From NCBI GenBank assembly GCA_903858475.1, contig CAIOIZ010000044.1, positions 1 through 37,527 on the forward strand: DNA of 37,527 nucleotides, in the 5' to 3' direction. The notes under the pieces are model-generated. The model searched no databases and had not been told where the DNA came from. It saw only the letters and a list, made by a program, of their open reading frames with translations. Numbering within the stretch: position 1 is the first letter of the stretch; each line of letters starts with the position of its first letter. The translations under genes and the position numbers were made by a program. The stretch comes from an uncultured Bacteroidota bacterium. Its GTDB lineage: Bacteria; Bacteroidota; Bacteroidia; Chitinophagales; Chitinophagaceae. Shown one piece after another: positions 18,854-26,341 of this stretch.

Positions 18854-19897
18854 CTAAAGTGTTGCCATATCAATGACAAATCGATATCGTACATCACCTT
18901 TTAGCATGCGCTCATAGGCTTCATTAATATCTCTCATAGCTATCACCTCTACATCACTGACAATTTGGTGTTTTGCACAATAATCTAGCATCTCTTGTGT
19001 TTCAGGCAAACCTCCAATCAGTGATCCTGCGAGACTTCTTCTCTGGAAAATTAAGTTGAAGGCTGCAATAGGAGGAGCAGGTGGCGGTACCCCTACACAA
19101 ACCATGGTGCCACTGGTACGCAGCATTCCTAGATAAAAATTATAGTCATGGGCTGCTGAAACGGTGTCTAGTATAAAATCAAAATAATTACTAACAGATT
19201 TCGCTTGTGCTTCATCGGTAGTTAATACAAATTTATGCGCGCCCAATCTTTTGGCATCTGCCGCCTTAGAAGCAGTATGGCTCAACATAGTTACCTCTGC
19301 TCCCATTGATACAGCCAGTTTTACAGCCATATGCCCAAGTCCACCTAGTCCTAAAATACCAACTTTCTGCCCAGGGCCAACTTTCCAGTGACGAAGGGGC
19401 GAATAAGTAGTGATACCAGCGCAAAGTAAAGGTGCAACAGCTTCTAGTGGTTGCGAAGCATCAATGTGTAATACAAAATCTTCATGGCATACAATATTTT
19501 TACTATAGCCTCCATAGGTTACACCCGATCCATCTCTTTCCATTCCATTATACGAAAACACGGCACCTTCTGCACAATATTGTTCCAAGCCTTCCTTGCA
19601 ATTGTCACATTCCCGACAACTGTCAACCAAACAACCAATGCCTGCAATATCTCCGACTTTGAATTTTTTAACATGCGCACCAACAGCCGTTACCTTGCCA
19701 ACTATTTCATGACCTGGCACAACTGGATACATACTCATACCCCAGTCGTTACGTGCGAAATGAAGATCGCTATGGCAAACACCACAATACAAAATATCTA
19801 TTTGTACATCATGTGGCTTTGGGCTCCTTCTTTCAATGGTCCAAGCAGCAAGGGGACTGGTAGCAGACTGCGCTGCATAAGATTTGGTAGATGGCAT
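18854..19897 (-). CDS. Zinc-dependent NADP(H) alcohol dehydrogenase, YahK/cinnamyl-ADH type
   Basis: This 347-residue medium-chain dehydrogenase/reductase oxidises alcohols or, more likely, reduces aldehydes in the cytosol. The catalytic zinc site is visible in YCGVCHSDLHFARNDWG and PGHEIVGKV. The structural zinc cysteines are in GCLVDSCRECDNCKEGLEQY plus the next Cys. The nucleotide-binding fold has GILGLGGLGHMAVKLAVSMG. The stretches PLLCAGITTYSPLRHW and INEAYERMLKGDVRYRFVID are those of the YahK/AdhC-like cinnamyl-alcohol dehydrogenase group, which favours broad-range aldehyde reduction with NADPH. It is divergent from the NamZ-family gene across a 60-bp gap. Confidence 0.92.
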   Translation of the reverse strand: MPSTKSYAAQSATSPLAAWTIERRSPKPHDVQIDILYCGVCHSDLHFARNDWGMSMYPVVPGHEIVGKVTAVGAHVKKFKVGDIAGIGCLVDSCRECDNCKEGLEQYCAEGAVFSYNGMERDGSGVTYGGYSKNIVCHEDFVLHIDASQPLEAVAPLLCAGITTYSPLRHWKVGPGQKVGILGLGGLGHMAVKLAVSMGAEVTMLSHTASKAADAKRLGAHKFVLTTDEAQAKSVSNYFDFILDTVSAAHDYNFYLGMLRTSGTMVCVGVPPPAPPIAAFNLIFQRRSLAGSLIGGLPETQEMLDYCAKHQIVSDVEVIAMRDINEAYERMLKGDVRYRFVIDMATL

Positions 19898-19957
19898 CGG
19901 TTTAATTATTTAATGCATATGATAAGCATACAAACTACACTTTATTTTTTAATCTGA

Positions 19958-21151
19958 ATGGGTTATTTTAGTAGAATATTTAATAAAATGGAAAACGCTT
20001 TCCTGTTTGCGGTAGATGTATTGATTCGAAATGCAGCTTTATACAAAGGCCAAAGGATTGGGTTGGTTACAAACGATGCAGCTACAACTGCAGAAGGAAT
20101 ACAAAGTCGTGTTGCAATGCAATTGGCAGGCCTTCAGCTTGTCAAATTATTTTCTCCCGAACATGGTATTGCTCGTATTGGTGCAGATGGGGTAGGACAA
20201 TCAGATGCTATTGACCTTCTCACAGGTTTGCCTATCATCAGTTTATATGGTGAAAAATTGGCGCCAACTGCTGCTGACTTGAATGACCTCGACTTACTAC
20301 TATTTGATGTGCCAGATATTGGGTGTCGTTTTTATACTTACTTGTGGACTATGACGCATACAATGGAGGCAGCAGCAAAATGCAATATCAAATTGTTGAT
20401 ATTGGATCGGCCCAATCCCATCGGTGCAAATCTATCACAAACGGAGGGTCCATGGCTAGACGAATTGCGATGTTCCTCTTTTATCGGCCGTTGGAATATC
20501 CCCATCCGCCATTGCACAACATTGGGAGAATTAGCACTTTATTTTGCAGCAGAAAAAATCTCTAGTTGCCCAGTAGAGGTAATTAAAATGGAAGGCTACC
20601 ATCGCCACTTCAATGCAGTAAAGCATTTTAAATTTGTACCTACTTCACCAGCAATGCCCTCTACTCAAACTGCTTTTCTATATCCTGGTATGGGATTATT
20701 AGAGGGGGTGAATGTAAGTGAAGGCCGGGGAACAGACTTTCCCTTTATGCGCATAGGAGCACCCTGGATTAATAAGGAGGTATTTATTAATGCCATTAGT
20801 GCAAAAGGAGAAATAGCAATTGATTGTAAAGCCTGCCAATTTATTCCAACAGAGGGTTTGTATAAAGGAGTGAATTGCTTTGGAATGGATATTGAAATAA
20901 AAGACATTGATTTATTGAGACCTGTCGAATTGGGGATTTTAATAATAACCACCTTATTTCAACTATATCCACAGCAGCTGAAAGAAAGACTTTATCCCAC
21001 TGCTGCTAATCCTTCAGGAAGCGGACACCTCGATAAATTACTGGGCATTAATCAAGCCTTTAAATCCATTTGTGAACAAAAAAACATCGAAGTATCTATC
21101 AGTGCGGATTGGATTCAAAGAATACAACCGTATCTATTATATCCTTACTAG
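19958..21151 (+). CDS. DUF1343 / NamZ-family exo-beta-N-acetylmuramidase
   Basis: The 397-residue protein belongs to DUF1343, the family of NamZ (GH171), which removes N-acetylmuramic acid from the non-reducing end of peptidoglycan fragments. Typical motifs are RIGLVTNDAATTAEG, KLFSPEHGIARIGADGVGQS, LLFDVPDIGCRFYTYLWTM and LDRPNPIGANLSQTEGPWLD. VSEGRGTDFPFMRIGAPWI follows further on. The glutamate in SPEHG is the likely active-site acid. No signal peptide is visible after either ATG (19958 or 19988), unlike the exported members, so this copy may act in the cytoplasm or leave by another route. No other amino-sugar recycling genes are next to it. Confidence 0.85.
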   Translation: MGYFSRIFNKMENAFLFAVDVLIRNAALYKGQRIGLVTNDAATTAEGIQSRVAMQLAGLQLVKLFSPEHGIARIGADGVGQSDAIDLLTGLPIISLYGEKLAPTAADLNDLDLLLFDVPDIGCRFYTYLWTMTHTMEAAAKCNIKLLILDRPNPIGANLSQTEGPWLDELRCSSFIGRWNIPIRHCTTLGELALYFAAEKISSCPVEVIKMEGYHRHFNAVKHFKFVPTSPAMPSTQTAFLYPGMGLLEGVNVSEGRGTDFPFMRIGAPWINKEVFINAISAKGEIAIDCKACQFIPTEGLYKGVNCFGMDIEIKDIDLLRPVELGILIITTLFQLYPQQLKERLYPTAANPSGSGHLDKLLGINQAFKSICEQKNIEVSISADWIQRIQPYLLYPY

Positions 21152-21255
21152 CGGCACAAAAATTGTCGAACTAGAAATTTCATACTGTTTTATTATTGGG
21201 TGGAACAAGCTTTCATTGTATAGGGTAACTAAATATTGGATTTAATTTGAAAAGG

Positions 21256-21330
21256 TGGGCTGTGCTGGGCTCGAACCAGCGACCCCCACGTTGTCGACGT
21301 GGTGCTCTAAACCAACTGAGCTAACAGCCC
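21256..21330 (-). tRNA. tRNA-Val (anticodon GAC)
   Basis: The minus strand folds into a complete cloverleaf. The acceptor stem is GGGCTGT/ACAGCCC, the D arm GCTC-AGTTGGTTTA-GAGC, the anticodon stem CCACG/CGTGG with 7-nt loop TCGACAA, the variable region GGGTC, and the T arm GCTGG-TTCGAGC-CCAGC, with discriminator A. Loop position 34-36 reads GAC, giving valine for GUC/GUU codons. CCA is not fully encoded (ACC then T). Position 33 is C instead of the nearly invariant T. A TATTTTTG box at 21345-21352 lies 14 bp upstream. Confidence 0.92.
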
Positions 21331-21344
21331 TAACTGAGAGAGCG

Positions 21345-21352
21345 CAAAAATA
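21345..21352 (-). promoter_or_regulatory. Candidate -7 box of tRNA-Val (TATTTTTG)
   Basis: The minus strand reads TATTTTTG, an exact TAnnTTTG match, 14 bp upstream of the mature tRNA 5' end. That position predicts a start point about 7-9 nt before the tRNA. A -33 TTTG is not evident. Confidence 0.5.
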
Positions 21353-21512
21353 AATATATTCTACTGAGTTGGCAGTATTAAATAAGCTGTTTTCCATTGT
21401 ACTTGCATTTCTGGTTTATTCTGCCTACTTTACCGTACCTATTTCAGACTCCCACCTGCTACATCCCTTGCGAGACGATTATTTCATTTTTTTACCATTA
21501 AACTATTTTCAA

Positions 21513-22028
21513 ATGAAAAGAATTTTTTTCCCTTTAGTCGCATGTGCCATTGTTATTGCAGCTTGTAATGAAAAAGCAATTAGCCCAACTGCTAGCAATA
21601 CTATTAAGTTACCCTATGAAGCAGGCTATACTTCTGATTTCACCAACAATGTATCAGATTCCAATTTGTTGCTTGTTTTAAATACCTATAAATATTGGGA
21701 AGCGGCAGATTTGGTCTCCATGCGTACTACGATGGGGGATAGCATGAGTGTTGAAGGCGCAACGGGTTTTATTTTCAACGGGCGTACTGATTCATTGATT
21801 GGTATTTGGAAAAAATCGAGAGATAGTTTGAGTAGTGTAAAGGTGATGATGGAAGTATGGACCAAAAATCATTCTGTGAAAGACAGCATGGATTATATCA
21901 TTACTTGGTATAAAGAAATAGACACTTATTCAACTGGTCGTATTGATTCGGCTAAGTATTCGGATGTGAATGGCATCAGAAATGGCAAAATGGTTTATTA
22001 TTCTCAGTACAAACAAGCATTAAAATAA
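21513..22028 (+). CDS. Small lipoprotein, possibly NTF2/SnoaL-like
   Basis: I start at ATG 21513, giving 171 residues with the lipoprotein signal MKRIFFPLVACAIVIAACNE (lipobox IAAC). The frame opens upstream at a TTG at 21369, but that would place the signal internally. The mature part (from about residue 40) begins SDSNLLLVLNTYKYWEAADL and continues with a pattern of alpha helices then beta strands, ending VNGIRNGKMVYYSQYKQALK. This length and pattern resemble SnoaL/NTF2-like domains, but the match is only structural impression. It is followed by a very strong terminator and is probably transcribed alone. Confidence 0.72.
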   Translation: MKRIFFPLVACAIVIAACNEKAISPTASNTIKLPYEAGYTSDFTNNVSDSNLLLVLNTYKYWEAADLVSMRTTMGDSMSVEGATGFIFNGRTDSLIGIWKKSRDSLSSVKVMMEVWTKNHSVKDSMDYIITWYKEIDTYSTGRIDSAKYSDVNGIRNGKMVYYSQYKQALK

Positions 22029-22042
22029 AAGTATTCTTTATG

Positions 22043-22084
22043 ACAAACTGCCCCCTCTTTGCAAGCAGGGGGCAGTTTGTTTTT
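22043..22084 (+). terminator. Strong rho-independent terminator
   Basis: ACAAACTGCCCCCT (22043-22056) pairs perfectly with AGGGGGCAGTTTGT (22067-22080), a 14-bp stem with a 10-nt loop, followed by TTTT, 15 nt after the lipoprotein stop codon. Confidence 0.88.
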
Positions 22085-22160
22085 AATGATAGTTACCGAA
22101 TGACATAAAGTTTATCTCCAGCCCTATTTGATTGTAATTATTATTACCGAACTTTCGGGT

Positions 22161-23015
22161 ATGAAAAAATACTTCCTCTTTGCTGTTGCGCTATTTTTTT
22201 TGGCCAATGGCTTCGCCCAATCAAAACCTGCATATATTATTTATAATGCAAAAGGTAAAAAACAATCTTATGCCAAAATGATCAGGCAGCTTTCCAAACA
22301 AGACATTGTGTTGATTGGTGAATTTCATAATAATGCCATCAGTCATTGGATGGAATTAGAAATCACCAAGGATTGTAAAGAAAATAGAAGTCTTGTATTA
22401 GGCGCAGAAATGTTTGAGCAGGATAATCAAACTGCATTGGACCAATATTTGGCAGGTAAATTGTCTGCCAAAGGGTTGGATAGTAATGCACGACTATGGA
22501 AAAATTATCCTACCGATTATGCACCATTGGTCAATTTTGCAAAAGAACAGGGGATTGCTTTTGCAGCTACCAATATTCCAAGGCGATATGCGGCCATTGT
22601 GTCGAAGGGTGGATTTGAAGCATTGGATACCATTCCAACCTTGGCTAAAAGCTGGATTGCGCCATTGCCTATTGCCTATGATTCTACTTTGCCTGGATAT
22701 CAAAATATGATGACGATGATGGCAGGCCATGGCTCAGCCAATATGCCCAAAGCCCAGGCTTCTAAAGATGCTACGATGGCGTATTTTATATTAAAATATT
22801 TCGTTCCGGGGAGTCTTTTTATACATTATAACGGAAGTTACCATTCAGACAATCACGATGGCATAGTTTGGTATTTACAAAAAACAAACCCAGCTTTAAA
22901 ATTAGCCACAGTTACCACCGTTTCTCAAAAGGACATTCAACACCTATCGGAAGAAAATAAAAATAAAGCTGATTTTATTATTTGTGTGGATGAAGACATG
23001 ACCAATACATACTAA
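22161..23015 (+). CDS. ChaN-family haem-binding-type protein
   Basis: Starting at ATG 22161, the product is about 284 residues with a signal peptide (MKKYFLFAVALFFLANGFAQ). The domain is of the ChaN/PF04187 cofactor-binding type. DIVLIGEFHNNAISHWMELE carries the GExHxN..H signature, followed by LVLGAEMFEQDNQTALDQYL and a terminal FIHYNGSYHSDNHDGIVWYL. ChaN-like proteins are surface or periplasmic proteins that can bind haem and are linked to iron use; the wider superfamily includes EreA- and Tiki-like hydrolases, so an enzymatic role is not excluded. The SDR gene follows after 28 bp and is likely co-transcribed. Confidence 0.82.
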   Translation: MKKYFLFAVALFFLANGFAQSKPAYIIYNAKGKKQSYAKMIRQLSKQDIVLIGEFHNNAISHWMELEITKDCKENRSLVLGAEMFEQDNQTALDQYLAGKLSAKGLDSNARLWKNYPTDYAPLVNFAKEQGIAFAATNIPRRYAAIVSKGGFEALDTIPTLAKSWIAPLPIAYDSTLPGYQNMMTMMAGHGSANMPKAQASKDATMAYFILKYFVPGSLFIHYNGSYHSDNHDGIVWYLQKTNPALKLATVTTVSQKDIQHLSEENKNKADFIICVDEDMTNTY

Positions 23016-23043
23016 TAAAGTGCATTGCATTAATTTTAAAGGC

Positions 23044-23856
23044 ATGAGTACTATAAGAAATAAAATAGCCTTGATTACCGGCGCTGCTTCGGGTATTGGT
23101 AAATTAATGGGTGATTTATTATTGCAAAAGGGTCTTCAAACCTTGGTGATTTGGGATATCAATGAGGGCATGATGGAATCTACAGCGAAGGGTTTAAAAG
23201 AAAGGGGTTTTAATGTATTTGCCTACTGTGTTGATATAGCCAATCCAACTGCCATGCATGCAGCAGCAGCCCTGATTAAAAAAGATGTTGGCAAAATTGA
23301 TATACTCATTAATAATGCTGGCATTATAGTAGGCAAATCGTTTTTGAATCATAGTGAACAAGAGATTGAAAGCACCATGCGCATCAACGTAACTGCCATG
23401 ATGTACCTCACAAAAATATTTTTGGCGGAAATGATTGCAACGAATGAAGGACATCTTATTAATATTGCTTCTGCTGCTGGCATGACCAGCAATCCCAATA
23501 TGAGTGTATATGTTGCTAGCAAATGGGCTGTAATTGGCTGGAGCGATTCTTTGTATTTGGAAATGAAGAAAATCAAATCAGCAGTCTGTGTTACCACTGT
23601 TACACCTTATTATATCAATACCGGCATGTTTGATGGGGTGAAAAGTAAGGTGATACCTATCTTACAGCCAGCTGTAGCTGCTAAAAAAATAATACGGGGA
23701 ATAGAGAACAACAAACGCTTTGTTCGCATGCCTGGTATTGTATATATCTTGTTTTTTGTGAAGGGAATATTACCAGCATCTTGGTTTGATAGGGTAGTTG
23801 GGCAATGGATGGGGGTATATCATTCAATGGATGAATTCAAAGGAAGAAGGATATAA
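23044..23856 (+). CDS. Short-chain dehydrogenase/reductase
   Basis: Starting from ATG 23044, this 270-residue protein is a classical SDR with a Rossmann fold. The coenzyme motif TGAASGIG (residues 12-19), the structural NNAG in IDILINNAGIIVG, the catalytic Ser in INIASAAGM and the YVASK active site (Tyr-x-x-x-Lys) are all present. The DINE near residue 39 suggests NAD(H) preference. The C-terminal part has a hydrophobic stretch (VYILFFVKGILPASWF) that may bind membrane or a lipid substrate, as in retinol/steroid-type SDRs. The actual substrate is unknown. The frame could open earlier at a GTG at 23020, but the ATG gives the normal SDR N-terminus. Confidence 0.88.
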   Translation: MSTIRNKIALITGAASGIGKLMGDLLLQKGLQTLVIWDINEGMMESTAKGLKERGFNVFAYCVDIANPTAMHAAAALIKKDVGKIDILINNAGIIVGKSFLNHSEQEIESTMRINVTAMMYLTKIFLAEMIATNEGHLINIASAAGMTSNPNMSVYVASKWAVIGWSDSLYLEMKKIKSAVCVTTVTPYYINTGMFDGVKSKVIPILQPAVAAKKIIRGIENNKRFVRMPGIVYILFFVKGILPASWFDRVVGQWMGVYHSMDEFKGRRI

Positions 23857-23973
23857 AAAAACAAACCCCTGAAAAGGGGTCTGTTTGTACTGATAATACT
23901 TTACAGGTTAGATCAGTGTTAGGGTTTTTCTTAGGACTCTTGGATTCTTAAATCGTATTCCAATAATGCATTG
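23855..23973 (-). ncRNA. Putative small RNA, unit 1 of a tandem array
   Basis: This minus-strand unit runs from just after a TATTTTTA box (23974-23981) to a terminator hairpin, ACAAACCCCT-GAAA-AGGGG plus CTGTTTGT on the plus strand (23861-23888). On the minus strand the stem is followed by TTTGTTTTTTT. The segment is about 119 nt, G-poor, with single-stranded CCTAA and CTAACCTG patches and no sensible ORF. It shares AAATCGTATTCCAATAATGC (plus strand, 23950-23969) with unit 2 at 18 of 20 positions. Transcription is inferred, not shown; the hairpin could also serve the SDR gene on the other strand. Confidence 0.5.
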
Positions 23974-24041
23974 TAAAAATACAGGCAATGATTTTTTTCA
24001 GTTGTAGTGTTTAATGGAAAAGGTTGTAGTAATTGGCCTAC
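23974..24041 (-). promoter_or_regulatory. Activator-type promoter of unit 1 (palindrome 44 bp upstream of TATTTTTA)
   Basis: GTAGTAATTGGCCTAC (24026-24041) is an imperfect palindrome of the form GTAGT-N6-ACTAC. It lies exactly 44 bp upstream (minus strand) of TATTTTTA (23974-23981). No TTTG is seen at -33. The same layout recurs in three other units. Confidence 0.55.
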
Positions 24042-24075
24042 TTACTATTAAGCTACTATTGGATGAGGTATCTAT

Positions 24076-24182
24076 AAAAATGAAAAAACCCCAGCCCGGA
24101 GTTTTTTCACATAATTGATAGTAATTAGAAATAGGTGTGATCAGGTGTTTTCATAGAAAAATCGAGTTCCAATAATGCGATA
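24076..24182 (-). ncRNA. Putative small RNA, unit 2 of a tandem array
   Basis: The minus strand runs from a TACTTTTA box (24183-24190) to a hairpin GAAAAAACCCC-AGCCC-GGAGTTTTTTC (24082-24108). The segment is about 107 nt, poor in G, with CACCTG and CACACCTATT patches. It shares AAATCGAGTTCCAATAATGC (plus strand, 24159-24178) with unit 1 and GGTGTTTTCA (24144-24153) with units 3 and 4. No ORF of interest is present. Confidence 0.5.
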
Positions 24183-24250
24183 TAAAAGTAGACACATATA
24201 AAAATCTGCCATGTAGAATTTCAAGGAAATGCTTGTAGTATTTGTGCTAC
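24183..24250 (-). promoter_or_regulatory. Activator-type promoter of unit 2 (palindrome 44 bp upstream of TACTTTTA)
   Basis: GTAGTATTTGTGCTAC (24235-24250) lies exactly 44 bp upstream of TACTTTTA (24183-24190) on the minus strand. The flanking bases extend the half-site to TTGTAGT. No -33 TTTG is found. Confidence 0.55.
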
Positions 24251-24304
24251 ACATCAATCTAGCGTTTAACTAATGAGTATACTGTACTTCTATATGGTCT
24301 AAAT

Positions 24305-24415
24305 GAAAAAACCCCGTAAGGGGTTTTTTCAAGACTGACTAATTTTTTAATTCATCAGAGAGTAGGTGTTTTTCACAGGATTTATGGTTGTTTGAGCTTA
24401 TCTCAGGTTATAAAG
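24305..24415 (-). ncRNA. Putative small RNA, unit 3 of a tandem array
   Basis: The minus strand runs from a TACCTTTA box (24416-24423) to a perfect terminator GAAAAAACCCC-GTAA-GGGGTTTTTTC (24305-24330), about 111 nt. The start matches unit 4: TTATAAAGTAAAGGTA (plus strand, 24408-24423) against its TTATAACATAAAGGTA, 14 of 16. GGTGTTTTTCA (24365-24375) is identical to unit 4. C/U-rich patches include CACCTACTCTCTG. Confidence 0.5.
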
Positions 24416-24484
24416 TAAAGGTAATCTTGAATAAATAATAATTTTATAGTATTTGATTCCTTTATAATGTAATAGTTATACTAC
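24416..24484 (-). promoter_or_regulatory. Activator-type promoter of unit 3 (palindrome 45 bp upstream of TACCTTTA)
   Basis: GTAATAGTTATACTAC (24469-24484; minus strand GTAGTATAACTATTAC) lies 45 bp upstream of TACCTTTA (24416-24423). The site is in reverse orientation relative to units 1, 2 and 4, which is allowed for a palindrome. Confidence 0.5.
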
Positions 24485-24703
24485 AAGCAAGGTTAAAAAC
24501 GCACTTACATTTGAACTAGCCTAGGGTAAAAAAAATAGTTGAAATCGTTGTTTACAATATTTCCATTGAAATGACTTTTTATATTTTGCAACTCATTGAT
24601 ATTTAGAGCATAGCTAGTCAAAACTTGTACAAAGGCTTGCTGCCATACAGTGCTGGGTTTAGGGCTAATGAGAAATATGACTTAGTATGCGAGAATTATT
24701 TTT

Positions 24704-24711
24704 TATATTTG
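24704..24711 (+). promoter_or_regulatory. Candidate -7 box of the T9SS cargo gene (TATATTTG)
   Basis: TATATTTG matches TAnnTTTG, 33 bp before the ATG at 24745. No TTTG at -33 is evident. Confidence 0.4.
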
Positions 24712-24744
24712 ATATGTAATTAGTACACATTAAAATAATGCGTT

Positions 24745-26160
24745 ATGAAAAAAAATTTACTTAATTTTTGTATGCTTGTATTAATACAAGTTGCAGGATT
24801 TCCTTCCATTGCTCAAAATATTTTTTCTGGAGAACCTGTTCAGGTAGTAGGCTCCTTTAATGGATATACGACTACTCCTTATGGTTCAGATTATCGCACT
24901 ACCAGCTTTAGAAGAGTATCAGTGAATACAGGGATTCCAACAGATGGCCGAGGTCAATGGGCTACCACTATCAACGTGCAAGCAACTGGTGGGGATGTAA
25001 CACCTATCAATATGGCCGGTGGCGGCGGTAATGGTTTCCTCTTTATCAGTGGACCTATAACAAATCGATTTCAAAATAAATGGGTATTTACCGGAGTCGG
25101 TCAGGCTACTATCGATGCAATCAATGGTATTTCTGCTTTTAATGCAGGAAATGATATGGGGTTGAATATGAGTACAGCAGGATATTATAGTTTCATTTTT
25201 AACGATTGCGGCTACACGCAAACCAATGGTAGTTACTATATAGCTTATACAACTGCCAATCCTGTTAATTTAAGTGTATTTAGCCAGGTCATTAATCCCG
25301 ATCGCAGTGCCAATATTGTAGTAAATACCAATGTAGCACCAAGTGCATCAGAAAAAATATATATCCGCTATACATTGGGACTTGATTTTGCGGGTACTGG
25401 TACAAGTAGTATAATTGAAGCTACAGGAACTGGTACATCTTATACTGCAACCATTCCTTCCCAATCCTTGGGCGTTGTAGTACGATACTATGCATTCAGT
25501 TCTACCCGCACATTGGCACAAATAAGTGCGGGAACAGAATCTGATAGATCACTTGTTGCGCTTCGCTACGAAGATAATGGAGGTGCCAATTATGTGTATA
25601 ATACTTCTGTCTTGCCTGTAAAAATCACTTCCTTCTCCGCAAAGCAAACGGGTAAATCTGTAGCATTACAGTGGAATACAGAATCAGAATATAATTTACA
25701 TAGATATGAACTATTGCGCTCTTTCAATGGCAATGATTTCGATTTAATTGCTACCGTTTCTGCCAAAAATAGTGCTGGCAGCAATAATTATTCTGCCATT
25801 GATCTGCCCCCAACAAATTCCACTGTTTATTATAAAATAGCAGGAATTGAATTGGATGGTCGTAAAACCATTAGCAATACGATTCGCTTAAATATTGCTC
25901 CATTGAAGCAAATACTCAGCATCCATCCTAATCCTGTAAAAGATTTCATTCATATAAATCTGCCGAATATGAATACAGGTAAATATTATTTGACGATATT
26001 GACTGCTGACGGTGTTAAAGTAACTGAACAAAGTTTTGACTTTACTGGCATCAATAAATTAGACTTGCCTGTGCCAGTTAATGCCAAGCCAGGTCTTTAT
26101 ATTATACAAATTAAGTCATCTACTCAACCAGTTTTGAAAACGAGTTTTATATTGCAATAA
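24745..26160 (+). CDS. Secreted protein with T9SS type A sorting domain
   Basis: The 471-residue product has a Sec signal (residues 1-24, ending FPSIAQ). The N-terminal two thirds (about 25-285) form a beta-rich region with repeated strands such as GEPVQVVGSFNGYTTTPYGS, which could be a carbohydrate-binding-like module but is not recognised. A fibronectin-III-like linker domain (about 293-385) begins LPVKITSFSAKQTGKSVALQ. The last 80 residues are the T9SS sorting domain, with SIHPNPVKDFIHINLPNMNT and an end PGLYIIQIKSS...SFILQ. It is therefore exported to the cell surface or medium by the T9SS. The gene is closed by a perfect palindromic terminator. Confidence 0.85.
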   Translation: MKKNLLNFCMLVLIQVAGFPSIAQNIFSGEPVQVVGSFNGYTTTPYGSDYRTTSFRRVSVNTGIPTDGRGQWATTINVQATGGDVTPINMAGGGGNGFLFISGPITNRFQNKWVFTGVGQATIDAINGISAFNAGNDMGLNMSTAGYYSFIFNDCGYTQTNGSYYIAYTTANPVNLSVFSQVINPDRSANIVVNTNVAPSASEKIYIRYTLGLDFAGTGTSSIIEATGTGTSYTATIPSQSLGVVVRYYAFSSTRTLAQISAGTESDRSLVALRYEDNGGANYVYNTSVLPVKITSFSAKQTGKSVALQWNTESEYNLHRYELLRSFNGNDFDLIATVSAKNSAGSNNYSAIDLPPTNSTVYYKIAGIELDGRKTISNTIRLNIAPLKQILSIHPNPVKDFIHINLPNMNTGKYYLTILTADGVKVTEQSFDFTGINKLDLPVPVNAKPGLYIIQIKSSTQPVLKTSFILQ

Positions 26161-26175
26161 AAGGCGATAATTGAT

Positions 26176-26205
26176 AAAAAGGGCTGGAAATTTCCAGCCC
26201 TTTTT
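26176..26205 (+). terminator. Terminator of the T9SS cargo gene
   Basis: AAAAAGGGCTGGAAA and TTTCCAGCCCTTTTT form a perfect 15-bp palindrome starting 16 nt after the stop codon, with a T-tract on the plus strand. Confidence 0.88.
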
Positions 26206-26341
26206 ATTTGTAACTAACTATCTAGAGTAATCGAAGTTTTCCACGAGAAATTAACAATTGAACCACGTAACCATAAGGTAACAGGAAATTTACAATTTCT
26301 TCATATAAACAGCGGAGCTTGTAGGGCTAAAATAAATATTT

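Larger units (their letters stand above)
23857..24744. other. Long intergenic region holding the tandem small-RNA-like array
   Basis: No protein gene is supported in these 888 bp. Bases 23857-24484 hold three copies of a palindrome, -7-like box and terminator unit described separately. Bases 24485-24744 carry no recognised structure except a TACATTTG (24506-24513) and the TATATTTG box (24704-24711) in front of the T9SS gene. Confidence 0.6.

Noticed and set aside
21369..21512. N-terminal extension of the lipoprotein ORF from a TTG codon
   Set aside because: It would bury a good lipoprotein signal at residue 49; the ATG at 21513 is preferred.
24526..24541. 15-nt identity GTAAAAAAAATAGTT with 30136-30150
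   Set aside because: Dominated by an A-run in AT-rich intergenic DNA; flanks do not align, so chance is a sufficient explanation.
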